From Hypoxylon rubiginosum (lineage: Eukaryota; Ascomycota; Sordariomycetes; Xylariales; Hypoxylaceae): DNA of 64,000 bases. The stretch spans positions 186,001 to 250,000 of the forward strand of contig CADCXA010000009.1 of assembly GCA_902806565.1 (NCBI GenBank), written 5' to 3'. Under the pieces are notes generated by a model that was not told the DNA's origin, did not search any database, and saw only the letters and a program-made list of their open reading frames with translations. The translations under genes and the position numbers were made by a program. Positions 1-14,330 of the stretch are shown here, piece by piece (position 1 is the stretch's first letter; every line of letters starts with the position of its first letter).

Positions 1-3000
1 AATTCGAAAGACGGAGGAGCAGAGAGCCGCTGGTGCCGCGATAAGGCTTCGATTTCTGCGAGGATAATCCTTACCGAAACACCATCGTATATGGCGTGAT
101 GGCAGATAAATGACAAGTACTCCGTAGAATTGTCAAGCAAAATAAGAGCGAGCGATACTGGAGGTTTGCCTGAATCGACTGCAGAGGGGAGGGAGTATCT
201 ATGCTTTAACACGTGCTCGTGAAAGCTGGAGCTATCTACTTCAAACGTCTCCCACGTAGGCAAGTGGGATTTCAAAACCACCTGGGCTATTGGATACTGT
301 TTGTCTTCGGTCGTCACAAAACACGTGCGAAGAATTCCATGGCGCTCGAACATCATATTCCAATGCTCCGCTAAGATCCGAGATGGCAACCTAAGTCGAA
401 ATAGCATCTGATTGCAGTAAGAAGATCCAGCCTTGGGCGATGGGGACGATGAGAGCATGGCCTCTTGCAATGGAGTGCATGGAAGAACATTCTCCACGTT
501 CTTCCCACTCTGGATAGCAAAGCGTTCTCGGACTGCTGCCACTAGTCCTTTGGGTAAAAGAGTGCCTTTTGCCCTGGCTTGGGTCGTCGCTGAAGACGCC
601 AGTTCGACAATTGCCGAAGCGAGTCTACCGACGCTAGGGTTGGAAATAACGAGAGACAAGGGAATGCGGATTCGGAATACCGTTTGAAGTTGCCGGGCTA
701 GAGGCATTGCGGAGATAGAATCTATCCCGAGGGCAGCAAACGAGCCCCAACGGCTGATTACCTTGCTATCAACACCGAGTGTCTTCGATATGGCTTCCGA
801 TATCATAATTTCGGTCTTAGTCCACTCAAGAGAATCCTCGTCGGGATTCTGCGCGGAGCTACACAGACTCAGAATTTTGTCAGAGATGTCTGTCATAGAC
901 TGGCGTATCAAGTCATGGTCGACCTTCCCAGACGATGTTAAGGGCAGAGCAGATATGGGAACAATGAAAGATGGCACCATATAATCTGGTAGAGCAGCTC
1001 GCAGTGTTTGCTGCATCGCGATGATCGTCTCTCCCATCGAGTCGGTAACGGGTAGGATCTTAAAACCTGATAGCTCGTGATCTTTAGGGACGTAAAACAA
1101 TGCCAATTGCTGCGCGGATGTATTCTTGGGAGTAATGAGCACGCTTGTGCAGGTCTTTGCCAATCCGTTTCTTAAGACGGTAGCATGTATCTCCTGAAGC
1201 TCAATCCTAATTCCGCGGAGTTTCACTTGAGTATCAAGCCGTCCAAGTATGATCAAAGAACCATCGGGAAGCATACGGCCGACGTCCCCAGATCGGTATA
1301 GGCGGCCATACTCCTGATGCTCAATGAACTTTGCAGCAGTCAGTTCGGGCATCCGGAGGTAACCGGCAGCCACCTGGTCGCCCCCGAAACACATTTCGCC
1401 TGTGCAACCAAGGGGTACTAACTCTTCCGAACCCGGAGATAAGATGAAGGCCGAAGTATTCTCGAACGACCACCCCAAGTATTGTGGCGAGTCCCCGTGT
1501 GATACTTTTCTCACGGTACATATATTAGTGGTCTCAGACGGACCATATCCTGACCATGTCAGTCCAAATCAATGTAGGTACGGTCGATAGTTGACAAACC
1601 TTGCCAGAGCTGCTCGGACCACTGCTCCAGCACCTTTTCCGTCATCGGCTCACCCGCCGTGACCAGGAACTTCACACATGGCACTCGACTGGGTTCTAAG
1701 AGCGAGGCCACAGTGACTGTCACGCCCAGATGGGTTATACCTAGTACCTGTATAGTTTTTTCCAGTTCTAAAAACAGAGTGTCATTAGTAGCAGAGCACA
1801 AACACATGCCATTTCTCCACGAGAAAAACATCTCAAAGACGGACATGTCGAACGCTTGAGAGCAAGCTTGGAGCATTCGATCAGAGGGTTCATGAGGGTA
1901 GATATGGGATAAAGCCTCGATATTGCTTAGAACGTTTGAGTTGGTGACTGAAACTCCTTTCGGGATCCCTGTAGTTCCGCTAGTATATATGATGTAGGCA
2001 ACATCGGATGGATCTTGGGGTATTCCAAGGTTGGAGTCGGCATATTCAGAGAGTGCTATGCTCGTAAGGTCGATAACCGAGCATGGGGCTTCTCTGACTA
2101 ATTGTTGAGAGCAAGACCCATCGATAAGGCAAAGCTGAGGCTGGGCCTGCTGAAGAATTAGTTGTAACCTCTGCAGCGGAGTGCTAGGAAGGATAGGGAG
2201 GTATGCGCAGTCAGCTTTCAGTATGCCGAGAATGGTGCAATAGAGCAACTCCGACTTCTCCATAACCAATGCAATTACCCCCCTCGTAACGGCGCTAGAC
2301 CCTTTTAAATAGCGGGCAATTCGATTTGCTCTCGAGTTGAGTTCTCGATACGTTAGTAGATGAGTCTTTACTCCGTACTCGCTGATGGAAGAAGCGAAAC
2401 ATAGGGCATTATTGGCTGGAAATGCCATTGCTGATTTCTCTACCAGCTCGGACAGACTTGGGAGCATTTGAAGGTGTCTGGGATTCCGATTGTGGTGGGA
2501 CAGGCGTTCAGCCGGGAAGGATCGCGATATCTTACTGAGCGGCTGGTCGCTGCTCTGGACAAAATAGCCAACCAAATGGTCCAGATGTCCGAATAGAGTG
2601 TCAACTAGAGGCTCTGAGAAGACGTCTGAATGCCATGTTATCTGGCACGAAAAATGATCTTTACATGGGGCGATTTCGAGAAGAAGCTTAGCTTCGACCG
2701 TATCCTTGTGCCAGGCTTCGTGGATAATATTGCTTTCCTGCCTGCGGCTGCTGAGAGTTTCCTGATAGGCGAAGATGACATCGAAGAGGGTTTGGGCTGG
2801 AGGAACCCCAGCGGCCCGCTTGATTTCCGCAAGAGGAAGGGTACCATGTCTTAGTGTCTCTCGATTGAACGAATGAGTGGCTTGTAAAAGTTCGATGATG
2901 GTCTCGTATCGACTGAGAACGGTTCGCAGAGGGAGCGTTGCCATGCACGGTCCCATGATCTTCTCGATTCCAGGTATTGGGAGAGTTCGACCAGAGGATA

Positions 3001-5768
3001 CGGAGCCGATTATCGGATCATCAACGCCATTAAGTGCCCCCCAAACCCAGGCCAAGCAAGCCTGGAATACGACTTGAGGGCCGATAAATGCTCCGCGTGC
3101 GAAGTCTTGTACCAACGTAGGGTCGACCTTGACCTTTTTGGATGTAGTCATAATTCGAGGGTTTGGTATAGCCACCGTTCTAAAATTTGGTAATGGTACG
3201 GGTACGCTGCCGCAAAGTTTTTCTGCCCAAAATTCATTCGCATCCATCATCCCATTTCTCGACTCAGCTGCGAGCTGCCGGGAGACTTGCCTAAACTGCG
3301 GCCTGTCCACTGGTGGCTCACCGCGTGCTATTAGCGAAAGATCCTCGATTAGTAGATCTAAAGTCCATCCGTCATATACCGAATGGTGGAGGGTTAATAT
3401 AACCGTGTGGTGCTCTGCTGGTGGTTCGCTGACGATGATGTCAATTTTCAGCGGTCGACGCAAGAAAATCTCAACGTCAATGCATTCGGCACGGCGGGCA
3501 TGATCGAGTACTTCTATCTGATCCTCACCGAGTCGTCTCCAGATGACTTGGTAGAGCTTATGACCGAGGTGCATGAACCCGGTCCGTAGGATCTCATTAC
3601 GCTGAGCCAGAGTCAAGAACCACGACTTGATGGATTCCGTGGTGAAATGGCTAGGGACATTAAGTTCTGCCTGATTGATGTACAATCTCGCGTCCTTGAA
3701 GGTTTCCGCAATCATCGCTTCCTGGAGAGGGCTGCATATTTCGATATGATCTACGTCGTCCAGATGCGGCTGCATCTCGCTATCGGATTCTAAAAGAGCC
3801 TTCAGCTGCTCTACCTGACGGTGGTCTGGAGACAACTCGATAGACGTCGAGGGACATGTCGCGTCATGCCGACTCTCGATGACGCGGAACAGCTCGCGGA
3901 CTGTTGATACATCTAGAATGTCGACGGGATAGATGGGAATTCCAATGGCTCTGACGCTCGACGCATACTCAATGGCTGCTAAAGAGTCCAACCCCAGGGA
4001 GGAAAGACGGGTGGGTGGAAAAACGCGCTGTCCGAGAATTGCCCCAGCAATTTCGCAAAGCTGGCGTTCCAAGTCATCTTCAAAGAGATTTCCCACATCT
4101 TGGCTATCGGAGATTGCGGCCGTCTCGTATTGTTTAATCAGTGTTTTGTTATCAACCTTTCCCGAAGGCAACCTGGGGAAATTATGCATCGTCCTGATCT
4201 CAGCAGGGACCATGAAGGCGGGCAGCCAAGATTTACATTTGGTAAGGATCGCCTCTTGTATCCCTGCAGCTTCGAGCCCTTCTTCCACCGCCGCAAAGGC
4301 CACCAAGACATTCGAAATCACAGCCGCGAATGCACCGTGGCATCCCGGAGTGCGCAGGAGGGCGTGTTCAATCTCACCAAGTTCAATCCTCTGTCCGTTC
4401 AGCTTGACCTGACCGCTACTGACCCTCCCAAGACACTCGATTTTGCCATCGTGAAGCATCCTGGCCCTATCTCCGGTTCTGTAGACCCGACCCCAGCGCG
4501 TGTCGACAAACGCGGCCGACGTCTGCTCGAGTCGGTTGATGTAGCCCGTAGAGATTTGATTGCCTCCAACCGCAAGCTCTCCGGTATGGCCGAGAGGAAG
4601 CACCCGGAATTCAGACGCATTGGTGTCTACTATCAATGCCGATACGGTATCAAGAGGAACGCCGATGTTATTTTTGCTTGACCTTTTCGAGAAAGCGGGC
4701 TGTAGGGTGCTACGCTCACCCGCGTGAGTATATCGCACACGGCAGCAGGCATGATAGGATACGAGCGACTTACCAGTGGATGGTAGCTTCGGTAGGGCCG
4801 TACATAGCCCAGAGTAAGCTACCTTCGGATTCGTCGCCTCCAAATTCTTGGATGACGGGATCCGTGAGCATCTCGCCGATAGTCAACAAGAGTCGTAACC
4901 CGGGCACGTTGCTTCTCCTTTTCAACAGACTGCCGGCAACCGACGGTGTCAATTCGCATGCATCCACTCGCATATCTCTCAACACACCAGGAAGGTCTGT
5001 TAGCATTTCCGCGCGGCTACAGCAGACGAGGGTGCTACCGCGGAATAGAGGAAAGAAGATCTCGAATACTGAAACATCGAATGTCGGCGCCGCGAACTGA
5101 AGAAAGCGTGTGAAAGCTGGAATATGACGGTCGTGAGCGAGTAAGCTCTGTGTCGCAGCAAGGTGAGAAATTCCAACGCCCTTGGGTGTTCCAGTAGAGC
5201 CAGACGTGTACATGACATACGCTAGGTCGGCATCTTTTAGCACCTTAAAGGGAAGCGATTGAACTGCGCCGCTTGTTAAATCATCTACTTGTTGATCAAT
5301 CAACATAACTTTGTACGGGCCATCATCCGCCGGAAGCTCGGACAGAGTCTCGGAGTTTACCAGGATGAGTTTTGCTCCGACGTCTCTCAGGATGAAGTCG
5401 AGGCGGTCTTTAGGAGTGCCGAGGTTCAGCGGACAAAAGGCGGCACCAAGTTTTAGAATCGCAAGAAGCCCGATATACAGTGCTGGCGACTGCGGTATGA
5501 GAATCGGGATGACGAGCTGTTCCTGGACATCTACCGACGCGAGTGAGGATAGGACTTTGGACATACGCACTGCCAAAGCATGCGCCAAGCAGTGAAGCTC
5601 GGTGTAGGAGATGCTAGTGCTCTTGCTAGTCCTCGAATAGTAATCTATCGCTGGGAGATTACTTCTGCTTGACGGCGCCACCAGCTCATGCAAGAGATGG
5701 GGTCCCGGAACATGACGAGGTGAGGCGTTGAGGATGGACAGGCCTCTCAAGTCCGCTTCGGGCTCCAT
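1..5768 (-). CDS. sidC: Ferrichrome-type siderophore NRPS, N-terminal part (runs off left edge)
   Basis: Large non-ribosomal peptide synthetase, start ATG at 5768-5766, 3' end outside the window. Three exons are visible: 5768-4774, 4709-1600 and 1549-1, with introns 4773-4710 (GTAAGT...GTAG) and 1599-1550 (GTTTGT...CAG). Both joins restore the adenylation motif (YGPTEATIHC and GYGPSETTN). About 1,884 residues are seen. Order: A1 (YVMYTSGSTGTPKG near 184; TGDRAR near 410; LPSGKVD near 510), T1 (LGLDSL, Ser near 574), C1 (HHSVYDG near 773), A2 (YIIYTSGTTGIPKG near 1236; SGKVDHD near 1574), T2 (LGIDSIS near 1643), C2 (HHAIYDG near 1852). The N-terminus (LSILNASPRHVPGPHLLHELV region) resembles SidC/NPS2 ferrichrome or ferricrocin synthetases, whose known architecture continues with a third A domain and extra T-C units. 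The divergent sidA-like gene supports a siderophore role. SidC rather than SidD is my inference; the product cannot be fixed without the missing modules. Confidence 0.88.
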
Positions 5769-6351
5769 CGGGGCCGGTCAAGAGAGACAGTATTCTCCAG
5801 GGGATCATAGAGGTAATAAAGAAAAAGCGGTCTGTTCTCGCCTGGTCTTGTACAAGCTCGATGGTGCTTCGCTGCGGAATCTGGGAATCTGGGAATCGAC
5901 GGATTGGTAGTCTATTATCTGGCAGACTGTCGCAATAAATCGTGGGTTATCAAGAGGTAGCTAACTCTTGAATCTAGAATGGGGCCGCTTTCGAAATGCC
6001 ATTGACTATCGTGCACCTCCGGGGAAGACACGAAGGATGGTGAAAAACTTTCTATCTCTTTTCTCTATCTTTGCCTCTTGAGTGGCATCAGCCTACCTAC
6101 GCAGAAGAGACTATCGATTGCAGCCTTGAAGCTTTCAAGGTACCCAGGTATTGTGTCTCTCCGTACCCCACGGACCTGAGAGGTACAAGATACCTTTACG
6201 TACGTAGTACTCCCGATATTCAACTTGGAAGTATCTCAGGTTTCTGATAGTGTCTTTGGTGGCTTTAGTGGCTTCAATGGCTTCGGTGGCTATCACGTGG
6301 CTTTCGCCCTCTGTAAGGAACAATAGCTGGAAGAAGTGCTGGGCAATATTC

Positions 6352-6416
6352 GGCATTCGACGTTCGATACTCGATATTCGACACTCGATATTCGACATTC
6401 GACATTCGATTTTCGA
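6352..6416. repeat. AT-rich minisatellite of ~9-bp units (ATTCGACAN)
   Basis: Tandem imperfect copies of a nine-base unit resembling ATTCGACAC/ATTCGATAC, about seven in a row. The periodicity produces several open frames on both strands (Ile-Ser-Asn-Val-Glu-like peptides), which are artefacts of the repeat and not genes. Confidence 0.75.
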
Positions 6417-7596
6417 CCGTTACGTAGAGACATGTATGTAGTCCTCGGTATAGAAGAGCAAGCCCTACGTACATGTATGTATGTAGGTAGGATGTAGGGA
6501 GGTGCTTTGACTATGTATGTAGGTACATGCAAGTAATTAAAAAATCCCAATTGAGAGGAGCCGTCCACTGACAACTTTGTTGCAAAGTTCGCGTACTAGA
6601 TGAAAAAAGGAATTACGAGTTACCTAACTAGAGCTCCTCCTTCCCCTCCATATGAGGCTTTTTCCCCCACCTCCCTTCTAGTTGACATCCATCGTGATTC
6701 TATTACGTTTACATTTGCTTTCTACCTATTATACGTAGGTATGTAAGTGACACACCTGAAGCACATAAACGTACTAAAATAATGCCTAAGCTATTGTAGG
6801 TAGGTGCATTATGATGTATGTAAGCTACAGTGCATACCTCCCGCTCATCGCACCAATAAGTTACCTACATGCACAGGTATAAGCCGCGGGGTGAAGCATG
6901 TACAGGTACAATTACACTCTGTAGAAGCACTATCGATACTGCATGCATTGTAAATGCCCACCTATTGGACATCCTTGTACTACTAAATTTTAGCACTACG
7001 AAAAGCCCAACGCGTGGCTGCATGGGTGCGTGGGGAGATTGAAATCTGGGTCTTGTCCCTGAAGAGTGTGGAAGAGGGGTGATACTATGTACATGTATTG
7101 TTAGTACCTACATTTATGTAGGTATCCTTTCTGATAACCTCATATCTGTGTATGTGGAGGGTACATACCTACATGTTTAAACCACAAAATAATTGTGCCG
7201 TTTGCGTCCATCTAAAGACATGAGCTAGCGATAGCATTAGGGGGCAGTTCTAGGTAGGTAATTAGGTCGGTAATCGCTAGAAAACATTAAATAATATTTC
7301 CTTTACAAACCTACCACCACCCTAGGTAACCGACTGATATTTCCATCGGCGTGGGCCTTCTATGTCGTTACGAACGGACACTTCTGGTTGGTGTTCGTCG
7401 CATCGAATAGAAACGTTCTACGTCCTAGAGACGTGGTTAATATCAACTACTATGAATGTACGTTATTACATAGTATGTACTTCGGAATCCGTTCCTCTTC
7501 TGCTCATAAACTAATAAACTAATGCAGATCCATCCCCCGTCCAGGGGTCCGATCTTTGCCAAGGCCTGTATTCCGGGCTGAGATCTTTAGATGATC

Positions 7597-7605
7597 TTAT
7601 CAGAT
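7597..7605 (-). promoter_or_regulatory. Iron-responsive GATA-factor site ATCTGATAA
   Basis: The plus strand reads TTATCAGAT, so the minus strand is ATCTGATAA, an exact match to ATCWGATAA, the site known for fungal siderophore repressors (SreA, SRE, Urbs1-type GATA factors with the Cys-rich spacer). It lies about 1.8 kb from the NRPS start and 2.2 kb from the sidA start. Confidence 0.6.
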
Positions 7606-8652
7606 CATCAGATATTTCTTGCCCCCATGGACAGATGGACTAGACGGCGGACACTTATGGCCAAAGTCAACGATCAGCATATCCCATTTGGCATGGTTCC
7701 ATTATATCCATGATGTAAGAAGAATAAAAAATTTTCTTCTTTTTCTTCCTTTCGTCTCCTCTATTCACGTGTACATCCAGCAGCGTCTGCTCGTGCAGAT
7801 AGCTCCTTGGTCCAATCTCTATCTCCTTCCCAATCCTGTTCCTACAGCCGTCGCCACGAGTATGGAAATTAGCAGCTGTCTAGATATGTTACTTTGCTAC
7901 TCTTAGGGAGGCCTACTATGTAGATGGTTTAAGACAACAGTATTGCTTGGCTATTCGCTACTTCGAAGGTCGTCTGATTCACCAGTTACTCCACTGGGCA
8001 GTTGATCCGGCTCTTAGCCCGACTACCTAGGAATTACCAAGGTAGATTTGCCGTAGCAAGTGAACGACAAGGATGTGTTAGTCTTACTACGAAGACGGGG
8101 CAGCTGAGACGGGGGTATCGAAAAAAATTTTTGCATTGCGATGGGGAATAGATGGGATACTGCGGTCGTCTTTAAGCCGAATGGGTTTTCATTATGCATT
8201 CCATGCGTAGAAGCAGCGTAGCAAGGGCAGTGATCGTTCGAGAAACGAGTAGTCGGCCGAGACCCCGGGCATCCACTCCCTTCGTCACCCTCGGGTTGCT
8301 AGAATTGTAGCTGGAAAAGGGTAGCTACGGCAGATATAAAAAGGATCTAACAAGTCCAGTGTTGAGTACATCCCAATATGAAAAAGGTTGGCGTTGGTTA
8401 ATCGACCATACTCTCCAACCGAGTCGATGCTAAGATGTTGTAGAAGACGGATTGTTTCATCGGAATATGCTTATGTCCTGGCAGCCTGGGTTGGTTGGTA
8501 TACCTTCATGAAACTACCTACCTATTCCTGTGGGGAATTTGGACAGAGAAAGGATGGGAATAAAATATCTAGCGGGACGTTAGACCTTGCCGTCATCGGG
8601 AGACACCGGCATTGTAAGGGAGGCTAAGCTCTAGTATCCATGCACGTTCATC

Positions 8653-8661
8653 TTATCTGAT
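8653..8661 (-). promoter_or_regulatory. Iron-responsive GATA-factor site ATCAGATAA
   Basis: The plus strand reads TTATCTGAT, giving ATCAGATAA on the minus strand, a second exact ATCWGATAA match. It is about 1.2 kb ahead of the sidA-like start. A further AGATAAC core is a few bases downstream (near 8667). Two exact nine-base matches in one siderophore-gene spacer are more than expected by chance and support iron control. Confidence 0.62.
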
Positions 8662-9652
8662 CCCAAGATAACGCCGATGTCGCCAGGCTAATGCTCGGTG
8701 GCCCCCTCTTGGCCGCATCTGCCAGGAGAATCTGATCAGCTACCCTGCTACCCAGTAGGTACACACATATATTACAAAGTAACAAGCACGTAGTGTGTAG
8801 ACATCGGCTAATATGTGGCCTTCGTCTTCAGGGTTCTTGTCACTTGATTAGTGCCCCTGCACGACAGTTGAAACCTCGAAGTGAGACAAGCAGCAGCGAG
8901 CACACACGAGCCCGTCACCGGTCGACTGAGTTATTTAAATTCTTAATGTCATTTTCGGTCCAACTCCTCGGATCTAGTCTCTCTTCTACACACGCAATCC
9001 ATCCACCATACAACCTTGGCTACCTACAGACGCTAGGTATCCTCCCTCGTGGGTCTTGACCAAGCTATCGATCTTCATAGCTTCCGCCTACTTAGTCATC
9101 GTTACCTACCTAGCTAGTACTAGTTCGGACTTGACGCGGTCTTTGTAGAATTCAATATATCTTGTTTCTGATAGTAGAACACGACTGTAGGGGAGGGGCT
9201 AGAACTCTAGCTGTCAACATCGGCCTAGGTAGGAGGTACGTATTTACTATCCGATATGCATGATGTGTCAGGCCATTCAGTTTGCACCATACCGAGTCTC
9301 AGCTTTCGAAGTTTTTCCAAGATTCAAGCGGCGATGTCTGGGACAGGGCCCGCCTTATTCCGCAGGGCCGCAGCCTATATACCTACCTACCTGGTAGCTA
9401 GGTAACTAGGGAGGTATATATATATTTGAGTGACTGCTGTGAGCATGTTTGAACGGCTACACTGCAGCTTTCTTCATTTAAATCTGCTTTCCCTGACAGA
9501 GCTCTACCAACAGGGCCCCGCAGGACCACCCACTCCCATATAAACCTCTTCAGGACCGGACTGATTCTCTCATTCTACTACCGTCTTGTCGATGGACGAG
9601 TAGAGTATCACTCATTGTCTTGACCAGGACCTTCGTGCTGCTTATCCTTTGA

Positions 9653-11590
<1,938 letters not shown>

Positions 11591-12904
11591 TTGACCATCG
11601 TGCATCTAGATTAGAAGGATATAAAAGGGTTTCGTTACGGATGGCGATCAATGTTATACATTACCTCCGCAAATGGACTTTGCGGCTAGAGAGCCGCGAA
11701 ACTCGTATAAAACTTGGTCTCTCTTTCGTGTTGAGTCGCTACTCGAGCCGTCCAGTAGACAAGAGTCACGGACCTCGTTGCCTTAGTAGAAACAGAGGAC
11801 GGTGAAAATGGACTTATCAGCAGTAGGTAGTCACTAGCTATCCTGAGCAACCAATGAAAATTATTTCGTATCACGTTATCTTCTACTCTTGTTGGAAATC
11901 GTGATTGTCCGTAGTCACTGGCCTCCTAACAAAGGTTATCAACTATCGACTTAGATTCCTAACGAAATATCCACATAATGCAGACCCAAAAAGCTGTGAA
12001 ATTGATGTGCAGGGGTGGTTTACGATGATATGGCTTTCAAAATGCGCCTGTTACCTGCAACGATATCATGACTAACGACTTAAGTTTGATATCCAATGAT
12101 ATACAGATTTCACCAAGCAAACAATAGTAGAAAAATGCCATCGGGCTCGCGAATACAATGGATAAAGAAGTCAAATTCTAGTAATGATTGTCTATTTAGT
12201 AAAGCTTTTTGATCTAGGCTGATATGTTTGCTTTGCTACCTTACGTGGGTATGATAAGGAGCGTCGACCCCCCTATTTCTAATGTCGCGTAGTCTACGAG
12301 TCGGATATAGCCAGGAGACATCTGACAGACTATGCCGCGCATCGACAGCTACTTGAGATCAAATGGGCTAATTTATGAAGCTACAAAGGGTATCTGTTGA
12401 AGGCTGGACAAAATGAATTATAGCATTGTTCAAGTGAACAACAGCCTTAGTTTCTTAATATACTAAACATAAAGATCTAAAAGATGCTTGACGAACAATG
12501 CCATTGAGACCATCGCTAAACACTATTGTTATTACTACGCTGGGTAGTTTCGTGACTTATATATATTAATTCTCTAATCATGTTGTCGTCTCGTCTATCT
12601 CGACAAACCCTCCTGCCAGATACACGTTACTCTTATCAACTGGTACCTGAGGTAACAACACGTTTCTGCATTGTCTACCTCAGGTACCCGCGAGGATTCA
12701 CCTCAGGTATCTACGAGGGTTTTCCATATATGCGTGTGCATAATTCCAGCATTTTTATTCAACACGACTACTCGATCATCTCACTGTCAAGTCGGACCAC
12801 TGTCAAATTAGCTCACTTCCAAGCCAGTTCGACCAGCACAATCTTTCTGTTTCACGACTTGCCAATAAAGGTCACGTCCAATATCAAACCCTGAGCCTGA
12901 CAAG
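11591..12904. other. Intergenic region, no gene recognised
   Basis: AT-rich stretch of 1.3 kb between sidA and the next gene. A 104-codon ATG frame at 12580-12894 has no recognisable features and covers an inverted repeat; I treat it as leader or spacer. Otherwise I see nothing beyond the inverted repeat listed below. Confidence 0.5.
12642..12688. repeat. Perfect 13-bp inverted repeat (GGTACCTGAGGTA)
   Basis: Arms at 12642-12654 and 12676-12688 are exact reverse complements, with a 21-base loop. A third imperfect copy (CACCTCAGGTATC) follows at 12700-12712. It lies 217-263 bases upstream of the next ATG, so it could form a hairpin in the 5' leader or be a binding site for a dimeric factor. 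Confidence 0.6.
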
Positions 12905-14330
12905 ATGGTTAAAATTATCAACGGCCTAGCGGACAAGCTAGCGGACGCACGAAAGGAAATAGAAAGGCTCACGAGGGAGAAGGCAGCTCTTTCTCATGAG
13001 GTCCAACTCTTGCGGGCATCATCAACCCGCTCAAGCTCGACTATATCTCTGCGAAAAGAGCCGTCCACTTACAGCTCCGACGACCGCGAGACTTGCCACC
13101 CGCAGACCAAATACGACAGACCAACGCAAGCCTCAACAAACAGAGCAGCGGAAATGAAAGAATCGAAGCAACGAAACGAGAAAACCAAGCGTACCGAGAT
13201 ACGTTTGGATTGTGCTACATATATCTACGTCGATGGCCGCCCAATAAAAATTGACGACCAGTATCATCATGTACCACGATACATGCAAGAAACCAGGTCG
13301 TCTACGGCAAAAATGGGGGATAAAGCTCTGAATAAAGCTTGGGAGTCGTCAGCTTGCGAATGGGGAGAGACCTCATTCGCGAGCATGGACGACAGTAGCC
13401 ACGGCGATGAGGAGGGGGAAATAACGCCGCCGGAAGATATTGGCGAAGCTGTGGCCACGTCTGCAGAGTCCGGCCTCTATTCCTGGGCAGATCTCTGTTT
13501 GTTACTTGGAAAACCAAGAGCGGAATTAATTCCCGACCTCCCAGTCCGGATACCCAGCACAACTGGGTATGATATGCTTAATACTGGTCGTCGTATTGCC
13601 CAAGAGGCATTCTATGATGCTGCCCGCAAATTTGTAAGTTACATCATGAGTTTTGTTATGTTTAAAATCCCTCGAGTGTCTTCCCTAAAGAAATAATTGC
13701 TAACTCGCATTCTTGTAGTGGCCCGTAGTATGGAAAGCTGTTCAAGAGGGTCCACATGCAGTGAGGCTTGGAAGGTTGGAACTACAGGGGTATGTTGGCG
13801 AAGATGGAAAGAGAGTTGACTTAAGTCTGTGCGGAACGATGTCAGACACGCTTCTTGGAGTCTTGTTAGAGCTTGTTCCTCTTCGAAACACGCTCTGCCA
13901 TCCCCACGGAAACGCCTTCCAATACGTCAACTCCATAGAGCGTCACCTGAAGGCCGTGCAGATGTTTACTCTGGCAGTAAGGGACGACGAACGCACCGAG
14001 CGTGTAAAGTCCTTACGAGACGAGCTTCATCAACTAGCCGTAGAATCTGTCGACCAGATCAACCGCTTCTTCCCCCTCGCTACCCTGCCATTTGCCAGCG
14101 AAACGAATCCGCCTTGGGAGTCCAGCGAAACGGATCTGCCTCGGGAGTCTAGCGAAACGAACTCGCCTTGGGAGTCAGCCCACGTCGAAATGTTTAAGGA
14201 CGCACTACAATTTGCTGGATTGTCGATGTGGAAAGATCAGGAGGATGGATGTCCGGCTCAATGCAAGGGCATTCTACGTGTGGCCGAGACGTGGGCATTG
14301 GAGAAAAGTCCGGGGTTGCTGTGTCGCTAG
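12905..14330 (+). CDS. Unrecognised protein with N-terminal coiled coil and HEPN-like motif
   Basis: Two exons, 12905-13633 and 13719-14330 (intron 13634-13718, GTAAGT...TTGTAG), giving 446 residues. Residues about 8-38 form a clear leucine-zipper-like coiled coil (LADKLADARKEIERLTREKA). Residues 40-230 are polar, Ser/Thr/Lys/Glu-rich and probably disordered. The C-terminal part (244-370) is helical and contains LVPLRNTLCHP, with Arg299-Asn300-x3-His304, which fits the R-N/D-x3-H motif of HEPN RNases. Near the end are three copies of a nine-residue repeat (SSETxxPWE) encoded by a 27-bp minisatellite. I do not recognise the family by name. HEPN assignment is inference from one motif in a helical context. 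Confidence 0.7.
14097..14177 (+). repeat. 27-bp coding minisatellite, three copies
   Basis: Units 14097-14123, 14124-14150 and 14151-14177, all starting AGCGAAACG and ending GGGAGTC(C/T/A). They keep frame and encode Ser-Glu-Thr-x-x-Pro-(Trp/Arg)-Glu-Ser. The unit is a multiple of three, so copy-number change would alter protein length without a frameshift. Confidence 0.9.

Noticed and set aside
1..5768. NRPS as a SidD (fusarinine) type
   Set aside because: Not excluded formally, but the N-terminal block and the start with an A domain followed by C-A-T-C resemble ferrichrome synthetases more closely; the missing 3' modules would decide.
6135..6574. Several overlapping frames with Ile-Ser-Asn-Val-Glu-like repeats
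   Set aside because: They are produced by a nine-base tandem repeat read in different frames.
12580..12894. 104-codon ATG frame just ahead of the coiled-coil gene
   Set aside because: It spans an inverted repeat, has no recognisable content and ends ten bases before the real start; more likely leader sequence.
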